Virus record (IMG/VR): IMGVR_UViG_3300032323_000739
Span: 25,020-89,019 of that record
Length of the DNA: 64,000 nt
Reading direction: 5' to 3' (one strand)
Source of the DNA: a virus
Shown here: positions 1 to 9,231 of the stretch, piece after piece
How positions within the stretch are numbered: the stretch's first letter is position 1
How the letters are laid out: each line of letters starts with the position of its first letter
Position numbers and translations under genes: made by a program
The notes under the pieces: model-generated
What the model saw: only the letters and a program-made list of their open reading frames with translations
Databases searched by the model: none
Told to the model about the DNA's origin: nothing

Positions 1-2150
1 ATGATACTAGTATAGGTGTTAATCAACTTAAAATTTGGGACGGCAGTAACTGGGGTGCCGCAGGTGGTCTTAAAAAAGGATCAAATGAACCTGATGTAAG
101 TTCTAGTGTTGTCGGTGACTTATGGGTTAATACTGATACACAACAATTATATTTGTTCACTGGCTCAGGCTGGATTCTAGTTGGACCAAGATTTAGTTCT
201 GGGTCTAGAACAGGAGCAGAACCAGAAGTTATCATAGACACGTTAAATACTCCGCAAAACGTTGTAAGCCAATATGTAGAAGGCGAACGTGTGATGATTA
301 TTAGCAAAACTGATTTTATACCTAAATCAGTTATACCTGGGTTTACAGAAATTAAAGCAGGTACTAATCTTAATAATCTATACAGCACTTATTACGGAAC
401 AGCAGATAAAACTACTAAGTTAGTGGTTTCGGGATACCCAAATGGATTAGATGCTAATAGTTTTGTAAGAAAAGACATAGAACAAAACACACAAGGTGCA
501 TTAAATGTTCGTAATGCAGGTGGTGTTAGCGTAGGCACTGATGCACAATTTACAATGAATCTGGACGGAGCAACTGGTGTAATTCGCCATAAGACTTCCG
601 GAGCCAGTATTGATATTCGTGTTAACAATAACAACAGTGTATCTACAGTTATTCGAGTTGATGCTAACGAACGTGTTGGTATTAGAAAATTAAATCCTCA
701 AGAAGCATTAGATGTTACTGGTAATATTTTAGCCAGCGGTACAATTAAAACAACTGATACAACAGAATCTACAACTAGCGGCACTGGTAGTGCTGTGTTT
801 GCCGGCGGAGTAGGCATTGCAAAAAATTTAAATGTTGGCGGTAATTTAATTGTAAGCAGTAACTTGCTTCCTGATGAACAAAATGGTGCAGATATAGGCA
901 CTGTAGATTTGCGATTTGAAAACATTTATGCTTCGACAATAGATGTAGCAAATGAATTTGTTGGTGATTTACGAGGAAACGTTATTGGTAATATTACCGG
1001 TAATGCACAAGGATCCGCTAGTAAATTGGCAAGTTCTACAATCTTTGAATTAACCGGTGACGTTACTAGTAGTGCTGTTGAGTTTGACGGACAAGTTGGT
1101 ACACCTACAGTAGCCACATTAACAGCATCTGGCGACGGTACAACAGCCACACTTACTTTTGCAACACAGACTATTCCTCCTTATCCGGTTGGATCTACTA
1201 TTGTTGTTTCTAGTATTGTGCCAACAGGATATCGCGGAACATTTATTGTTACAGGTGCTACAGCAAATAGCGTTAGTTACGCAAACACTACTACAGGTGC
1301 GCAAACTACAGCAGGACAAGTGGCACCATTGGCTCCTGTAGGAAATAGAAAAACATTCTTTACTAGACTTAGTGAAACTTTTATTTCAAGTAAACCCGCT
1401 GTAACTGAAATAGCAGAAAACGATCAATTATTGCTAAGTCGCGGCGCAGAAGGTTTAAAAAGAATTTCAAAATCAGATTTCTTTAATGCTATTCCAGGTA
1501 TGCCAGTTGGCGCAGTTATGCCTTACGCTGGACCAGTTGCTCCGGGTGGTTGGTTAGTGTGTGACGGTAGCGAAGTTAAAACTGCTGACTATGAAACATT
1601 GTTTAGTGTTATAGGCTATACCTACGGTGATCCAGCAACATTATTAGGTCTAGGAACATTTAAATTACCTGACTTACGTGGTCGATTTGCTCTAGGTCTT
1701 GATAACATGACTAGTGGAATCACAGTACCGCAAGGTCCGGGAAGCGGACCGGGCTGGGATCCAAATAACCAAATTACTACGGGCGGTGGACCTGCTAATC
1801 GAGTAACAGATGTACAAGCCGACATTGATTATGCTAATCCGTTCTCAGCAAGAATTGGTGGCGGAGATGAGGACAGAACATTGGCTGTTAATAATCTTCC
1901 AGATCACGAACACGATTTAAGAGGCAATGCAGGCAATCCTTATTATGCTTATAGAAATAATTCCGGAACGCCTCCAGATACAGATGCTATTTCGGGTACG
2001 GGTAATCCACCAGAAGATTCGGGTCTAGGACAATATCTAGGAACCAGTGGCGGCATTTTAACAAGCCCACCGGGCACATTCAGTCAAGCAGCCTTGAATG
2101 TTATGAACCCGTATTTGGCTATGAATTATATTATCTATACCGGAGCATAA
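1..2150 (+). CDS. Tail fibre / tail collar protein, 5' end outside window
   Basis: The frame is open from base 3 to the stop at 2148-2150, so the first in-frame ATG at 153 is internal and the gene starts upstream of the window. The first ~60 visible residues (WDGSNWG, then GDLWVNTDTQQLYLF) match the repeat module in the next two genes, which are clear paralogs. The middle is a long Gly/Thr/Asn-rich beta-type region (ALDVTGNI, AVFAGGVGIAKNL), typical of trimeric fibres. The C-terminus, from about base 1495, carries a phage tail collar domain (GAVMPYAG, GGWLVCDG, LPDLRGRFALG) and ends in NPYLAMNYIIYTG, the usual end of such proteins. It probably acts as a short or long tail fibre in host binding. 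The domain call is firm; the exact fibre type is inferred. Confidence 0.85.
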   Translation, partial: DTSIGVNQLKIWDGSNWGAAGGLKKGSNEPDVSSSVVGDLWVNTDTQQLYLFTGSGWILVGPRFSSGSRTGAEPEVIIDTLNTPQNVVSQYVEGERVMIISKTDFIPKSVIPGFTEIKAGTNLNNLYSTYYGTADKTTKLVVSGYPNGLDANSFVRKDIEQNTQGALNVRNAGGVSVGTDAQFTMNLDGATGVIRHKTSGASIDIRVNNNNSVSTVIRVDANERVGIRKLNPQEALDVTGNILASGTIKTTDTTESTTSGTGSAVFAGGVGIAKNLNVGGNLIVSSNLLPDEQNGADIGTVDLRFENIYASTIDVANEFVGDLRGNVIGNITGNAQGSASKLASSTIFELTGDVTSSAVEFDGQVGTPTVATLTASGDGTTATLTFATQTIPPYPVGSTIVVSSIVPTGYRGTFIVTGATANSVSYANTTTGAQTTAGQVAPLAPVGNRKTFFTRLSETFISSKPAVTEIAENDQLLLSRGAEGLKRISKSDFFNAIPGMPVGAVMPYAGPVAPGGWLVCDGSEVKTADYETLFSVIGYTYGDPATLLGLGTFKLPDLRGRFALGLDNMTSGITVPQGPGSGPGWDPNNQITTGGGPANRVTDVQADIDYANPFSARIGGGDEDRTLAVNNLPDHEHDLRGNAGNPYYAYRNNSGTPPDTDAISGTGNPPEDSGLGQYLGTSGGILTSPPGTFSQAALNVMNPYLAMNYIIYTGA

Positions 2151-2156
2151 ACAGTC

Positions 2157-4010
2157 ATGACGTACACTATTAATAAAACAGATGGTAATGAATTAACTAA
2201 AATACCTGACGGTACGTTTGACACTAACAGCACTAGTATTACGCTGATAGGTAAAAACGTAACCAGTTTTGGTGAAGCACTTAACGAAAATTTTGTTAAG
2301 TTACTGGAAAATTTTTCCAGTGCTACGGCGCCAGAAAATCCAATTAGGGGTCAAATTTGGTTTGACACTACTAACAATAGACTAAACGTATATGACGGCA
2401 CATCATTTCGAGCCAGTGGTGGACCACAAGTTGGTCCACGTGCTCCGACAAATTTAGTTACTGGTGACTTGTGGATTAACAACGATACAAATCAACTTTA
2501 TTTTTATGACGGTACTGATTTAGTATTAGCCGGACCGATATGGGCCAACGCTCAAGGCGAAACTGGGTTTAAAGTAGTTACCGTAATAGATACCTTTGGT
2601 GTTAGTCATACTATTGCACAACTACGTGTTAAGAGTGTAATAATTGGTATCTTTAGTAAAGATGCGTTTGTACCTCGATCAGATTTTTTAAATGATGTAG
2701 CAGGTATAAATCCTGTAGGCATAGGATTTTCTGCAGCCAATATTGCAGGAATTAAATTTGATGTTACTGTTACACGCAGTGAAAATATTTTATTAGACGA
2801 CGGAACACCAAAGTCGGGTAGTGAGTTAGTGTTTACTAACGAAGAAGCAGTATTCACAGAAAAAGTAACAATACAAAATGACATTGGTTTAGTAATTGGC
2901 GGTGCAGAACAAGTACAACAAAAAGTCGTCGATGATGAATTTATAATTGAAAATCAAATTACTAACAAACCAATTAAACTTAAAGTAAAGTCGTTGGCTA
3001 CTACATTTACCGGACTTAGTGTTTTACCTATTGCACCAAATCAAGCATATATAGGTATTTCTAAAGATGTACCTACAGCCGCGTTAGATGTCAACGGTGA
3101 TGTTAAAGTTTCCGGTAATTTAATTATTGAGGGATCCACTACAACAATAAATTCGACAACATTAACAGTTGATGATAAAAATATTGTTTTAGGTGATACC
3201 GCAAGTCCTACAGATGTTGGTGCAGACGGTGGCGGCATTACCTTAAGAGGTACAGTAAATAAGACTATAACCTATAGCAATGCTAGTCAAAGTTGGGACT
3301 TGTCTGAAAATCTTAAATTAGCATCTACAAAAACAATTAGTATTGGTTCTAGCGAAGTGCTATCGGATAATGCATTAGGTACTTCTATAACATCATCAAG
3401 CCTTGAAATTGTTGGTGTACTTGAAAGTTTACAAATAAAAGGTACAGCAACTTCAGGATTAAATTTTTTAGACGGAACTATTAGTTTAGCATCCGGCGAC
3501 ATAGGTATTAATCCAGCAGGAAGTTTAAATCTAAATAGCAAGAAAATTATTAATCTTTCTAACCCACGCTCAGGTGTTGCAGGCCTACAAGATGCCGCAA
3601 CTAGAACGTATGTGGATGATGCTGTGTTTGCCCGCCCACTATCTATGAGTATGGATATTACAGGATTGGCTAATAATGCTGCCATTGCCGCAATATTAGA
3701 TCAAGTGGCTCCGTTTTACGATCCGACTTCGTCACCGGATGGTTCAGCAATCGACGGAACAATCCTATATTTGCACACTACTACTGTTTCTGTATCAAAC
3801 GGTACTACAACAATTACTGGTGCAAATATAACTAAAACTTACGATAACGCACTAAGTATAGACGGATCTAGCACTGTTCCTGTTTTAACAGATGTCAATT
3901 TTAGCCCAATAGCGGGCCCTACAGCAACAGTTACAGTAGCACGTCAAAATAAAAGATTTATCATGGGCAGAAACGTGCCCGGACAGTGGGGTTTTGACGG
4001 TGATATCTAA
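2157..4010 (+). CDS. Tail fibre-like virion structural protein (paralog of neighbours)
   Basis: 617 aa. The N-terminus (MTYTINKTDG, LIGKNVTSFGEALNENF, LLENF, GQIWFDTT, NRLNVYDG) and the following GDLWINNDTNQLYFYDG block are shared with the genes at 4053 and upstream, and are typical of T4-like cyanophage/pelagiphage structural proteins. The middle contains repeated 'ALDVNGDVKVSGNL' and 'TINSTTLTVDDKNIVLG' blocks common to fibres carrying chaperone or beta-helical domains. The C-terminal ~100 residues differ from both paralogs, which fits a variable receptor-binding end. The gene begins 7 bases after the preceding stop. No enzymatic motif seen. Fibre role is inferred from composition, paralogy and position. 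Confidence 0.75.
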   Translation: MTYTINKTDGNELTKIPDGTFDTNSTSITLIGKNVTSFGEALNENFVKLLENFSSATAPENPIRGQIWFDTTNNRLNVYDGTSFRASGGPQVGPRAPTNLVTGDLWINNDTNQLYFYDGTDLVLAGPIWANAQGETGFKVVTVIDTFGVSHTIAQLRVKSVIIGIFSKDAFVPRSDFLNDVAGINPVGIGFSAANIAGIKFDVTVTRSENILLDDGTPKSGSELVFTNEEAVFTEKVTIQNDIGLVIGGAEQVQQKVVDDEFIIENQITNKPIKLKVKSLATTFTGLSVLPIAPNQAYIGISKDVPTAALDVNGDVKVSGNLIIEGSTTTINSTTLTVDDKNIVLGDTASPTDVGADGGGITLRGTVNKTITYSNASQSWDLSENLKLASTKTISIGSSEVLSDNALGTSITSSSLEIVGVLESLQIKGTATSGLNFLDGTISLASGDIGINPAGSLNLNSKKIINLSNPRSGVAGLQDAATRTYVDDAVFARPLSMSMDITGLANNAAIAAILDQVAPFYDPTSSPDGSAIDGTILYLHTTTVSVSNGTTTITGANITKTYDNALSIDGSSTVPVLTDVNFSPIAGPTATVTVARQNKRFIMGRNVPGQWGFDGDI

Positions 4011-4023
4011 AATACAGCAGAGC

Positions 4024-4031
4024 GATAAATA
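4024..4031 (+). promoter_or_regulatory. Candidate T4-type late promoter (GATAAATA)
   Basis: GATAAATA lies 21 bases before the ATG at 4053, in the 42-base gap after the preceding fibre gene. It is one base from the T4 late promoter octamer TATAAATA and fits the looser NATAAATA form reported for T4-like marine phages. No -35 box accompanies it, as expected for late promoters. Position between virion genes supports the call. Confidence 0.5.
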
Positions 4032-4052
4032 CAGCATACTAGGGGTGAACTT

Positions 4053-5564
4053 ATGTCATACGTAATTAATAAATTTAATGGAACAGCGATTACAACCATA
4101 GAAGATGGTACAGTAGATCAAACGCTAGACATTAAACTTATCGGTAAAAACTATGCTGGATACGGTGAAATCCAGAACGAAAATTTCTTGCATATGTTGG
4201 AAAATTTTGCCAACAATGCTCCTCCCCCTAATGCTATTGCAGGGCAGATTTGGTTTGATTCAACCACTAAAAAATTAAAGTTTTTTACAGGTGATACCCC
4301 AGGTGGTGTTAAATTATTTAAAACAGCAGGCGGTGTTGAATATAGCGCCAACGAACCCTCTAGTGCTACAGAAGGCGATTTATGGTTAGATACTTCTGTA
4401 AACCAACTTAAAGTTAGAATTGCCGGAAGTCAGTGGTTATCAGTTGGTCCACAAAGTGCAGGAACAGGTACAACACAGTTAGTATCTCGTCAAGTTAAAG
4501 CCACTGACGATAGTTTAAAATCTATTATTGCTGCCACAGTTAACAATGAAGTTGTTTATGTAATCTCTAAAGATTTTGACTTTACTTTAAAAACAGGTGA
4601 CTTAGCCAACAATGGCTTAGATGGTTCGGGATTTACTTTAATTAAGAAAGGTATTACATTAGCCTACAGCGACTCTAATGGTAAATCTACACAGAGTCAC
4701 AGATTCTGGGGTACAGCATCTGCGGCTACAGGACTTGTTGATAGTTTAGGAAACTTTGTACCGGCCAGTGCCTTTGTGCAAAGCGGTAGTTCAACATTTA
4801 CAGCCATAGTTCGTTTTGCAGATGTAGGTTATACAGTAGGCGACAGCAACGACCTAGCAGTGTTTATTGAATCAGGTGTTGAACCAATAATTCAAAATAC
4901 ATCAGGACCTAAAATTATATTCCGAGTACAAGACGGCGCTACTACTCAAAACGTAGTTTCTATTAATGCTAATCGACTTGAGCCAGGATCAGATAACACG
5001 TATAGTCTGGGTACTTCTAGTAAAAAATGGAGTAACGTCTACGCTACAACTTTTACAGGTACTGCTACTCAAGCAGATACATTGTTAGTAGGAAGCTCAT
5101 ACAGAGTAGCATCAACAGCAGCCACAGCAGACACTATTGCGTGTCGTGATGCCGCAGGTAATATGACAGCCGCGGTATTTAACGGTACTGCAACATCAGC
5201 ACGTTACGCTGACCTAGCAGAAAAATATTTGGCAGATGCTGAATATGAGCCAGGTACAGTTGTTGCTGTTGGCGGCGAAGCAGAAGTTACAGCAGTAAAA
5301 TTTGGTGACCGCGCTATCGGTGTTGTTTCTACTGCACCTGCTTATATGATGAACAGCGAATTAGAAGGTGGCACTTATGTAGCTCTAAAAGGTCGTGTAC
5401 CATGTAAAGTAGTTGGTACAGTTCGTAAAGGTGATCGGTTAGTAGCATCAAACAACGGATGTGCAATAGCAGCCAGTTTCCATCAGCATCCTGATGTTTT
5501 TGGAATTGCTTTAGAAAATAACAGCGAAACTGGTGTCAAAACAGTAGAAGTTTTAGTGTTATAA
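4053..5564 (+). CDS. Tail fibre-like virion structural protein with C-terminal ADLAEKY domain
   Basis: 503 aa. The N-terminus (MSYVINKFNG, LIGKNYAGYGEIQNENFLHMLENF, GQIWFDSTTKKLKFF, GDLWLDTSVNQLK) aligns with the preceding two fibre genes. The C-terminal ~170 residues contain NTYSLGTSSKKWSNVYATTF, then ARYADLAEKYLAD and a valine/glycine-rich end (YEPGTVVAVGG, GRVPCKVVG, VEVLVL). This resembles the ADLAE(K/N)Y endings of many T4-like phage fibres, a region sometimes likened to peptidase G2/intramolecular-chaperone domains. I did not identify catalytic residues, so autoproteolysis is only a possibility. A late-promoter-like octamer and an AGGGG ribosome site precede the start. Confident as a virion fibre-type protein, less so on the domain's activity. 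Confidence 0.75.
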   Translation: MSYVINKFNGTAITTIEDGTVDQTLDIKLIGKNYAGYGEIQNENFLHMLENFANNAPPPNAIAGQIWFDSTTKKLKFFTGDTPGGVKLFKTAGGVEYSANEPSSATEGDLWLDTSVNQLKVRIAGSQWLSVGPQSAGTGTTQLVSRQVKATDDSLKSIIAATVNNEVVYVISKDFDFTLKTGDLANNGLDGSGFTLIKKGITLAYSDSNGKSTQSHRFWGTASAATGLVDSLGNFVPASAFVQSGSSTFTAIVRFADVGYTVGDSNDLAVFIESGVEPIIQNTSGPKIIFRVQDGATTQNVVSINANRLEPGSDNTYSLGTSSKKWSNVYATTFTGTATQADTLLVGSSYRVASTAATADTIACRDAAGNMTAAVFNGTATSARYADLAEKYLADAEYEPGTVVAVGGEAEVTAVKFGDRAIGVVSTAPAYMMNSELEGGTYVALKGRVPCKVVGTVRKGDRLVASNNGCAIAASFHQHPDVFGIALENNSETGVKTVEVLVL

Positions 5565-5597
5565 AGATAAGTAACATACACGGATAAAGGAAAGATT

Positions 5598-6506
5598 ATG
5601 GCAGTCGGTGATTTAATTACAGCAACGAGATATAATAATTTACAAAGTCGTATTAACGTTATTATGGGCGTGGGCTCGGGTAATAGCGGATACGGACAAA
5701 CTTTAGTTAGCGGACAAGTTATTGCAGGTAGTAACGTAGACTTAACTCGCGTATTGAACTTGCGTACAGACATGCTGAAAGCACGCCAACATCAAACCGG
5801 CGGTAACGAAGGACCTAGCCCAGGCACTGGAGCATTTCCGTTGGTTACAACTGCTGATCAAATTACAGATGCTTTTGCCGCAAACCTTGAAAGCCAAATG
5901 ACTACTATTGAAAACAATAAATTAGCATTAGGACTAGTAGCAGGTAACTTTACCGATGTAACAGATGCATTAACTAGCCAACGTACTGCTAGTTGGAATG
6001 GTCTATTAACACACAATCTTACAGTGGCATTTGGCAGCGATAATAATGCTCGTTATTTCTTTAACAGCGGCGGTGATATTCGTTTCCGTGTTACACTAAC
6101 AGGCGGTACTAGCGACACAGGTGCTAACCAAATTTATACAGATTGGTTAAACATGTTTAACACCATGGGTACTATCATTATGAATCATAATACTACTAGT
6201 AGAACTGGTACAGCAGGAACAACACAAAATATTGGTTTTTATGGTTTGACTGGTACTAACCAAGAAATTTTCCGTCGTGTAGGTTCGGGCAACTACGCTT
6301 CAAACACATACATTATTAATGCACGTAAGGATACTTCAGGTAACGTATTTTTTAACATCCAATTCAACGATAACAAAGGCGGTAATCCAAACTTTGACGA
6401 AGCCGTAACAGGTACGTTGACAAGCCGTGTGGATCATCGTCGTGCTACGGGCTCAAACGTATCAGTAGCCGCACCAACTTTGACAACAACTACAGCAATT
6501 ACCTAA
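5598..6506 (+). CDS. Putative virion structural protein
   Basis: 302 aa, last gene of the structural block. The ATG at 5598 follows an AAAGGAAAG ribosome site. The N-terminus (GDLITATRYNNLQSRINVIMG, GYGQTL) resembles a family found beside fibre genes in T4-like marine phages. The sequence is Thr/Asn/Gly-rich and beta-like throughout, without transmembrane segments or enzymatic motifs, and has few Cys residues. It does not share the GQIWFD repeat of the three preceding genes. A promoter and hairpin follow directly, marking the end of the structural transcription unit. Role as a fibre-associated or baseplate-associated protein is inferred from position. Confidence 0.6.
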   Translation: MAVGDLITATRYNNLQSRINVIMGVGSGNSGYGQTLVSGQVIAGSNVDLTRVLNLRTDMLKARQHQTGGNEGPSPGTGAFPLVTTADQITDAFAANLESQMTTIENNKLALGLVAGNFTDVTDALTSQRTASWNGLLTHNLTVAFGSDNNARYFFNSGGDIRFRVTLTGGTSDTGANQIYTDWLNMFNTMGTIIMNHNTTSRTGTAGTTQNIGFYGLTGTNQEIFRRVGSGNYASNTYIINARKDTSGNVFFNIQFNDNKGGNPNFDEAVTGTLTSRVDHRRATGSNVSVAAPTLTTTTAIT

Positions 6507-6514
6507 TAAATTTC

Positions 6515-6543
6515 TTGACACTAGTCTCCTAGTACTATATAAT
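6515..6543 (+). promoter_or_regulatory. Consensus sigma70-type promoter opening the accessory operon
   Basis: TTGACA at 6515-6520 and TATAAT at 6538-6543 are separated by exactly 17 bases: a perfect bacterial housekeeping promoter. It lies just after the structural block and 28 bases before the next ATG (6572), so it probably drives the long plus-strand operon from early infection. It overlaps a strong inverted repeat (6525-6565). Confidence 0.85.
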
Positions 6544-6565
6544 ATACTAATATAGTCCTAGGAGA
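6525..6565 (+). terminator. 16-bp inverted repeat over the -10 box and ribosome site (terminator and/or operator)
   Basis: Arms 6525-6540 and 6550-6565 are complementary at 15 of 16 positions, with a 9-base AT loop. Six T residues follow (6566-6571), so for transcripts arriving from the structural genes this looks like an intrinsic terminator with an AT-rich stem. The left arm overlaps the -10 box and the right arm contains the AGGAGA ribosome site of the gene at 6572. It could therefore also be an operator or a translation-controlling hairpin. Sequence evidence is direct; function is inferred. Confidence 0.6.
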
Positions 6566-6571
6566 TTTTTT

Positions 6572-6919
6572 ATGGATGAACGATTATCCAAAGCATTAGA
6601 ATTTGCCAATTATTCGGTGACGCTGGCCAATCAACGTCGAGCTCTAAAAGAAAAATATCTAGCAGATGTTATCCACTATCATAACGGAGGATGCTTTGCT
6701 ATTACAAAAGAATTAATTAATTTTGTCAAATTACAAATCGATACAGGTAATGACACTGGTGTTGTTCTCATTGACGACAACGATATTCCAGTAGAAATTG
6801 CCAATATGGACGAATTTTTTGATACGATTCTTAACAAATATTTTACAGCCAGTAATGAATATTATACTGAGTATCAAAAACTGCGTAAAAATCGCACAGT
6901 GGAAGGTTTAACACAATGA
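6572..6919 (+). CDS. Hypothetical protein, first gene of accessory operon
   Basis: 115 aa, not recognised. It is mostly alpha-helical by composition, with a charged N-terminus (ERLSKALEFANYSV, RRALKEKYLADVIHYHNGG) and an acidic middle (VVLIDDNDIPVEIANMDEFF). No signal peptide, membrane segment or catalytic motif is visible. It sits directly behind a consensus promoter and an AGGAGA ribosome site within a hairpin. It overlaps the next gene by four bases (ATGA), so the two are probably translationally coupled. Position at the head of the operon could suit a regulatory or accessory role, but nothing in the sequence shows this. Confidence 0.7.
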   Translation: MDERLSKALEFANYSVTLANQRRALKEKYLADVIHYHNGGCFAITKELINFVKLQIDTGNDTGVVLIDDNDIPVEIANMDEFFDTILNKYFTASNEYYTEYQKLRKNRTVEGLTQ

Positions 6920-7797
6920 CCCGTGGCTGTTTAATCTATGCCTTTAACAACGAAGAAATAGATTATATCACTATTGCTCGAGAAGCCGCACGTCGAGTTA
7001 AACTTTACTTAGAGGTGCCCGTTTGCTTGATTACAGATTCTGTGGAACAAGCACAAAAGGTAGATCCCGACAACAAATATTTTGATACAATTATTGATGT
7101 TTGGAAAGACACCCAACTAAAACCTACAGCAGAATTATTAAACACTAGAAATGTTCGTCAATATTCAGACGGCAGTGTTACACAAAAGAAAGCCAATTTT
7201 AAAAATAGTCTCCGAACAAAAACTTATGAATTAACACCTTATGATGAAACATTAGTAATAGACAGTGATTACTTTTTAGCCAATGGTTTGTTAAAAAATT
7301 GTTGGGATCAAGAGAAAGATTTTTTAATTTATAAAGAAGGGTATGACATATCTGGATATAGAATCCACCCGGAGTTTGATCGTGTTAGCGACTATACAGT
7401 AGATTTTTATTGGGCTACAGCGTTCTGGTTTAGAAAATCATCAATGACTAAAACTTTTTTTAATCTAGTAGATCACATCCGTGACAACTGGGATTACTAT
7501 AAGTTAGTTTATCAATTTGCCAGTCATATGTACCGTAATGATCACGCCTTTAGTATTGCAATTCATATTATGAACGGTTATACAGGCTTGCCTTGGGAAG
7601 GAAAAATGCCAGGTCGTATGCTTTATACACTAGACAAAGATGTACTAGTAGATATGGATGATCGAGGATTTAGAGTATTATTAGAAAAACAAAACAGACA
7701 TGGTGAGTATACTTTAACAAAAACTCAGGATGTTAGTATACATCTTATGAATAAGTTTAGCATACACAGAGTTCTCAAGGAGATTGCTGATGTCTAA
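6916..7797 (+). CDS. GT-A-like glycosyltransferase (glycogenin/GT8-like)
   Basis: 293 aa. It opens with a Rossmann-like strand (GCLIYAFNNEEIDYI), has VPVCLITDS near residue 35, and the segment DETLVIDSDYFLANG places a DxD-type metal/nucleotide-sugar motif at D116-S-D118. This layout resembles glycogenin-type GT-A enzymes. The next gene (7790) has the same layout and is probably a distant paralog. No signal peptide or membrane anchor. Starts in ATGA overlap with the preceding gene. The expected role is transfer of a sugar from a nucleotide sugar in the cytoplasm of the infected cell; donor and acceptor are unknown. Fold call moderately secure, activity inferred. Confidence 0.65.
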   Translation: MTRGCLIYAFNNEEIDYITIAREAARRVKLYLEVPVCLITDSVEQAQKVDPDNKYFDTIIDVWKDTQLKPTAELLNTRNVRQYSDGSVTQKKANFKNSLRTKTYELTPYDETLVIDSDYFLANGLLKNCWDQEKDFLIYKEGYDISGYRIHPEFDRVSDYTVDFYWATAFWFRKSSMTKTFFNLVDHIRDNWDYYKLVYQFASHMYRNDHAFSIAIHIMNGYTGLPWEGKMPGRMLYTLDKDVLVDMDDRGFRVLLEKQNRHGEYTLTKTQDVSIHLMNKFSIHRVLKEIADV

Positions 7798-8638
7798 AGG
7801 TTTTATTGTATTAGCACAAAATACAGACACAATAGACTATGTTCGACAGGCTTATGCTCTTGCGTTAAGCATTAAACATAGTCAGCAGACAATAAACAAT
7901 ATATCTATCATTACTAATGATATTATACCCGAACAATATAAATTTGTGTTTGATCAAATTATTAAAATCCCATGGGGTGATTCTAGCGCCAACAGTAGAT
8001 TTAAAGTAGAAAATCGTTGGAAAATATATCATGCTAGTCCATATGATCAGACCATTGTGCTTGATACTGATATGTTAGTGTTGGATGATATTTCTAGTTA
8101 CTGGTCTACCTTTGAAAATTATGAAGTTTATTATACAAGTAAAGTCTTAGATTATCGAAACAAAATTATTTCCAGTAATTATTATAGAAAAGCGTTTACT
8201 GCTAATAACCTACCAAATTTTTACTCTGGGTTACACTATTTTAAAAAATCTGAGTTTGCCAAAGAATTCTATAGTTGGGTAGAGTTAATTACAAACAACT
8301 GGGAATTATTTTATGGCAAATATGTCAGCGAACATTATCCAGAAAGGCCCAGTATGGATATTAGTGCGGCCTTAGCAGGAAAAATTATGCAAGTGACAGA
8401 AAAGATTACTAATTCTAAATACGACCCTGTAACCTTTACACACATGAAAAGTCGAATACAAGGTTGGGCTGACCCAGGGGATAGTTGGATGAATAGTGTT
8501 GCTGTATATTTTGATCACGAGTGCCAGTTAAAAATTGGTAATTTTCAACAGCAGGGAGTGTTCCATTACACTGAAAAAGAGTTTCTTACTGATGTAATAA
8601 TTAACAAATTGGAGTCAGCATGCCTGGCAATGAATTAA
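7790..8638 (+). CDS. GT-A-like glycosyltransferase
   Basis: 282 aa from the ATG at 7790, chosen because AAGGAG lies 7 bases upstream (7777-7782). A TTG six bases earlier is less likely. It overlaps the preceding stop by eight bases. The N-terminus is a Rossmann strand (KGFIVLAQNTDTIDYV) with a helix AYALALSIK. YDQTIVLDTDMLVLDD gives a DxD motif at D92-T-D94, followed by a conserved-looking FYSGLHYFKKSEFAKEFY. It is a likely distant paralog of the gene at 6916 and probably a nucleotide-sugar-dependent transferase in the same pathway. Substrate unknown. Confidence 0.65.
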   Translation: MSKGFIVLAQNTDTIDYVRQAYALALSIKHSQQTINNISIITNDIIPEQYKFVFDQIIKIPWGDSSANSRFKVENRWKIYHASPYDQTIVLDTDMLVLDDISSYWSTFENYEVYYTSKVLDYRNKIISSNYYRKAFTANNLPNFYSGLHYFKKSEFAKEFYSWVELITNNWELFYGKYVSEHYPERPSMDISAALAGKIMQVTEKITNSKYDPVTFTHMKSRIQGWADPGDSWMNSVAVYFDHECQLKIGNFQQQGVFHYTEKEFLTDVIINKLESACLAMN

Positions 8639-9231
8639 CTCAAGAAGAATTAGATGCTATACTAGCACAGTCGGCATGGAAACCAGCAGACCCGCTAGTG
8701 TATTTTAATCCGGATACCGGAGAACTTCGTATGATTACTGGAGAGCAACAGGGCGATGATCCGTATTTTATACGTGTTAATCCTGCTGAGATTGACGATC
8801 TTGTAAAAAACAAAACATCCCCTGCAGACTATCGTGTAGTTATGGATTTTAAAACTAATGAATATATTCTACAAAATATTTTAGATGGAGACATTCGTAG
8901 TTTTAATTGGAATGAAGAAGTATATCAACTACCTAAACACGGAGAGGGTAGTATTACATTAGTTCAAAATATTAAAGATAAAACTTGGACTCTTAAAATA
9001 ACAGACAACGTTAGAGACTCGCTGTCTAAACAGGCAGTACACGCTAAAAGCAGTCTTGCTTTTTACGCTACTAAGCGGGATGATGTTAACGTGTTATATG
9101 GGATATTAAAGTTTAGGATGATAGATATTACTACTACAGGTGAATTTACTATAAAAGATAGTTCTGCAGAACAGGAATGCAGTGTATTTTGCCGTAGAGT
9201 ATTTGATAGTTATAGGCATGTAGAACAATGA
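8620..9231 (+). CDS. Hypothetical protein
   Basis: 203 aa, not recognised. The start at 8620 is preceded by GGAG and overlaps the upstream gene by 19 bases. The protein opens with a helix (ELTQEELDAILAQSAWKP) and continues as mixed beta-type segments (FNPDTGELRMITG, DFKTNEYILQNI, SITLVQNIKDKTWTLKI). It ends with a Cys pair, QECSVFCRRV. No signal peptide, transmembrane helix or enzyme motif is visible. It lies between glycosyltransferase-like genes in the operon, so a role in the same pathway is possible but not shown. Confidence 0.65.
   Translation: MPGNELTQEELDAILAQSAWKPADPLVYFNPDTGELRMITGEQQGDDPYFIRVNPAEIDDLVKNKTSPADYRVVMDFKTNEYILQNILDGDIRSFNWNEEVYQLPKHGEGSITLVQNIKDKTWTLKITDNVRDSLSKQAVHAKSSLAFYATKRDDVNVLYGILKFRMIDITTTGEFTIKDSSAEQECSVFCRRVFDSYRHVEQ

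Noticed and set aside
1159-1341. Short open frames within the fibre genes on both strands
   Set aside because: They lie wholly inside long, convincing fibre frames, have no ribosome sites and show low-complexity compositions expected of shadow frames.
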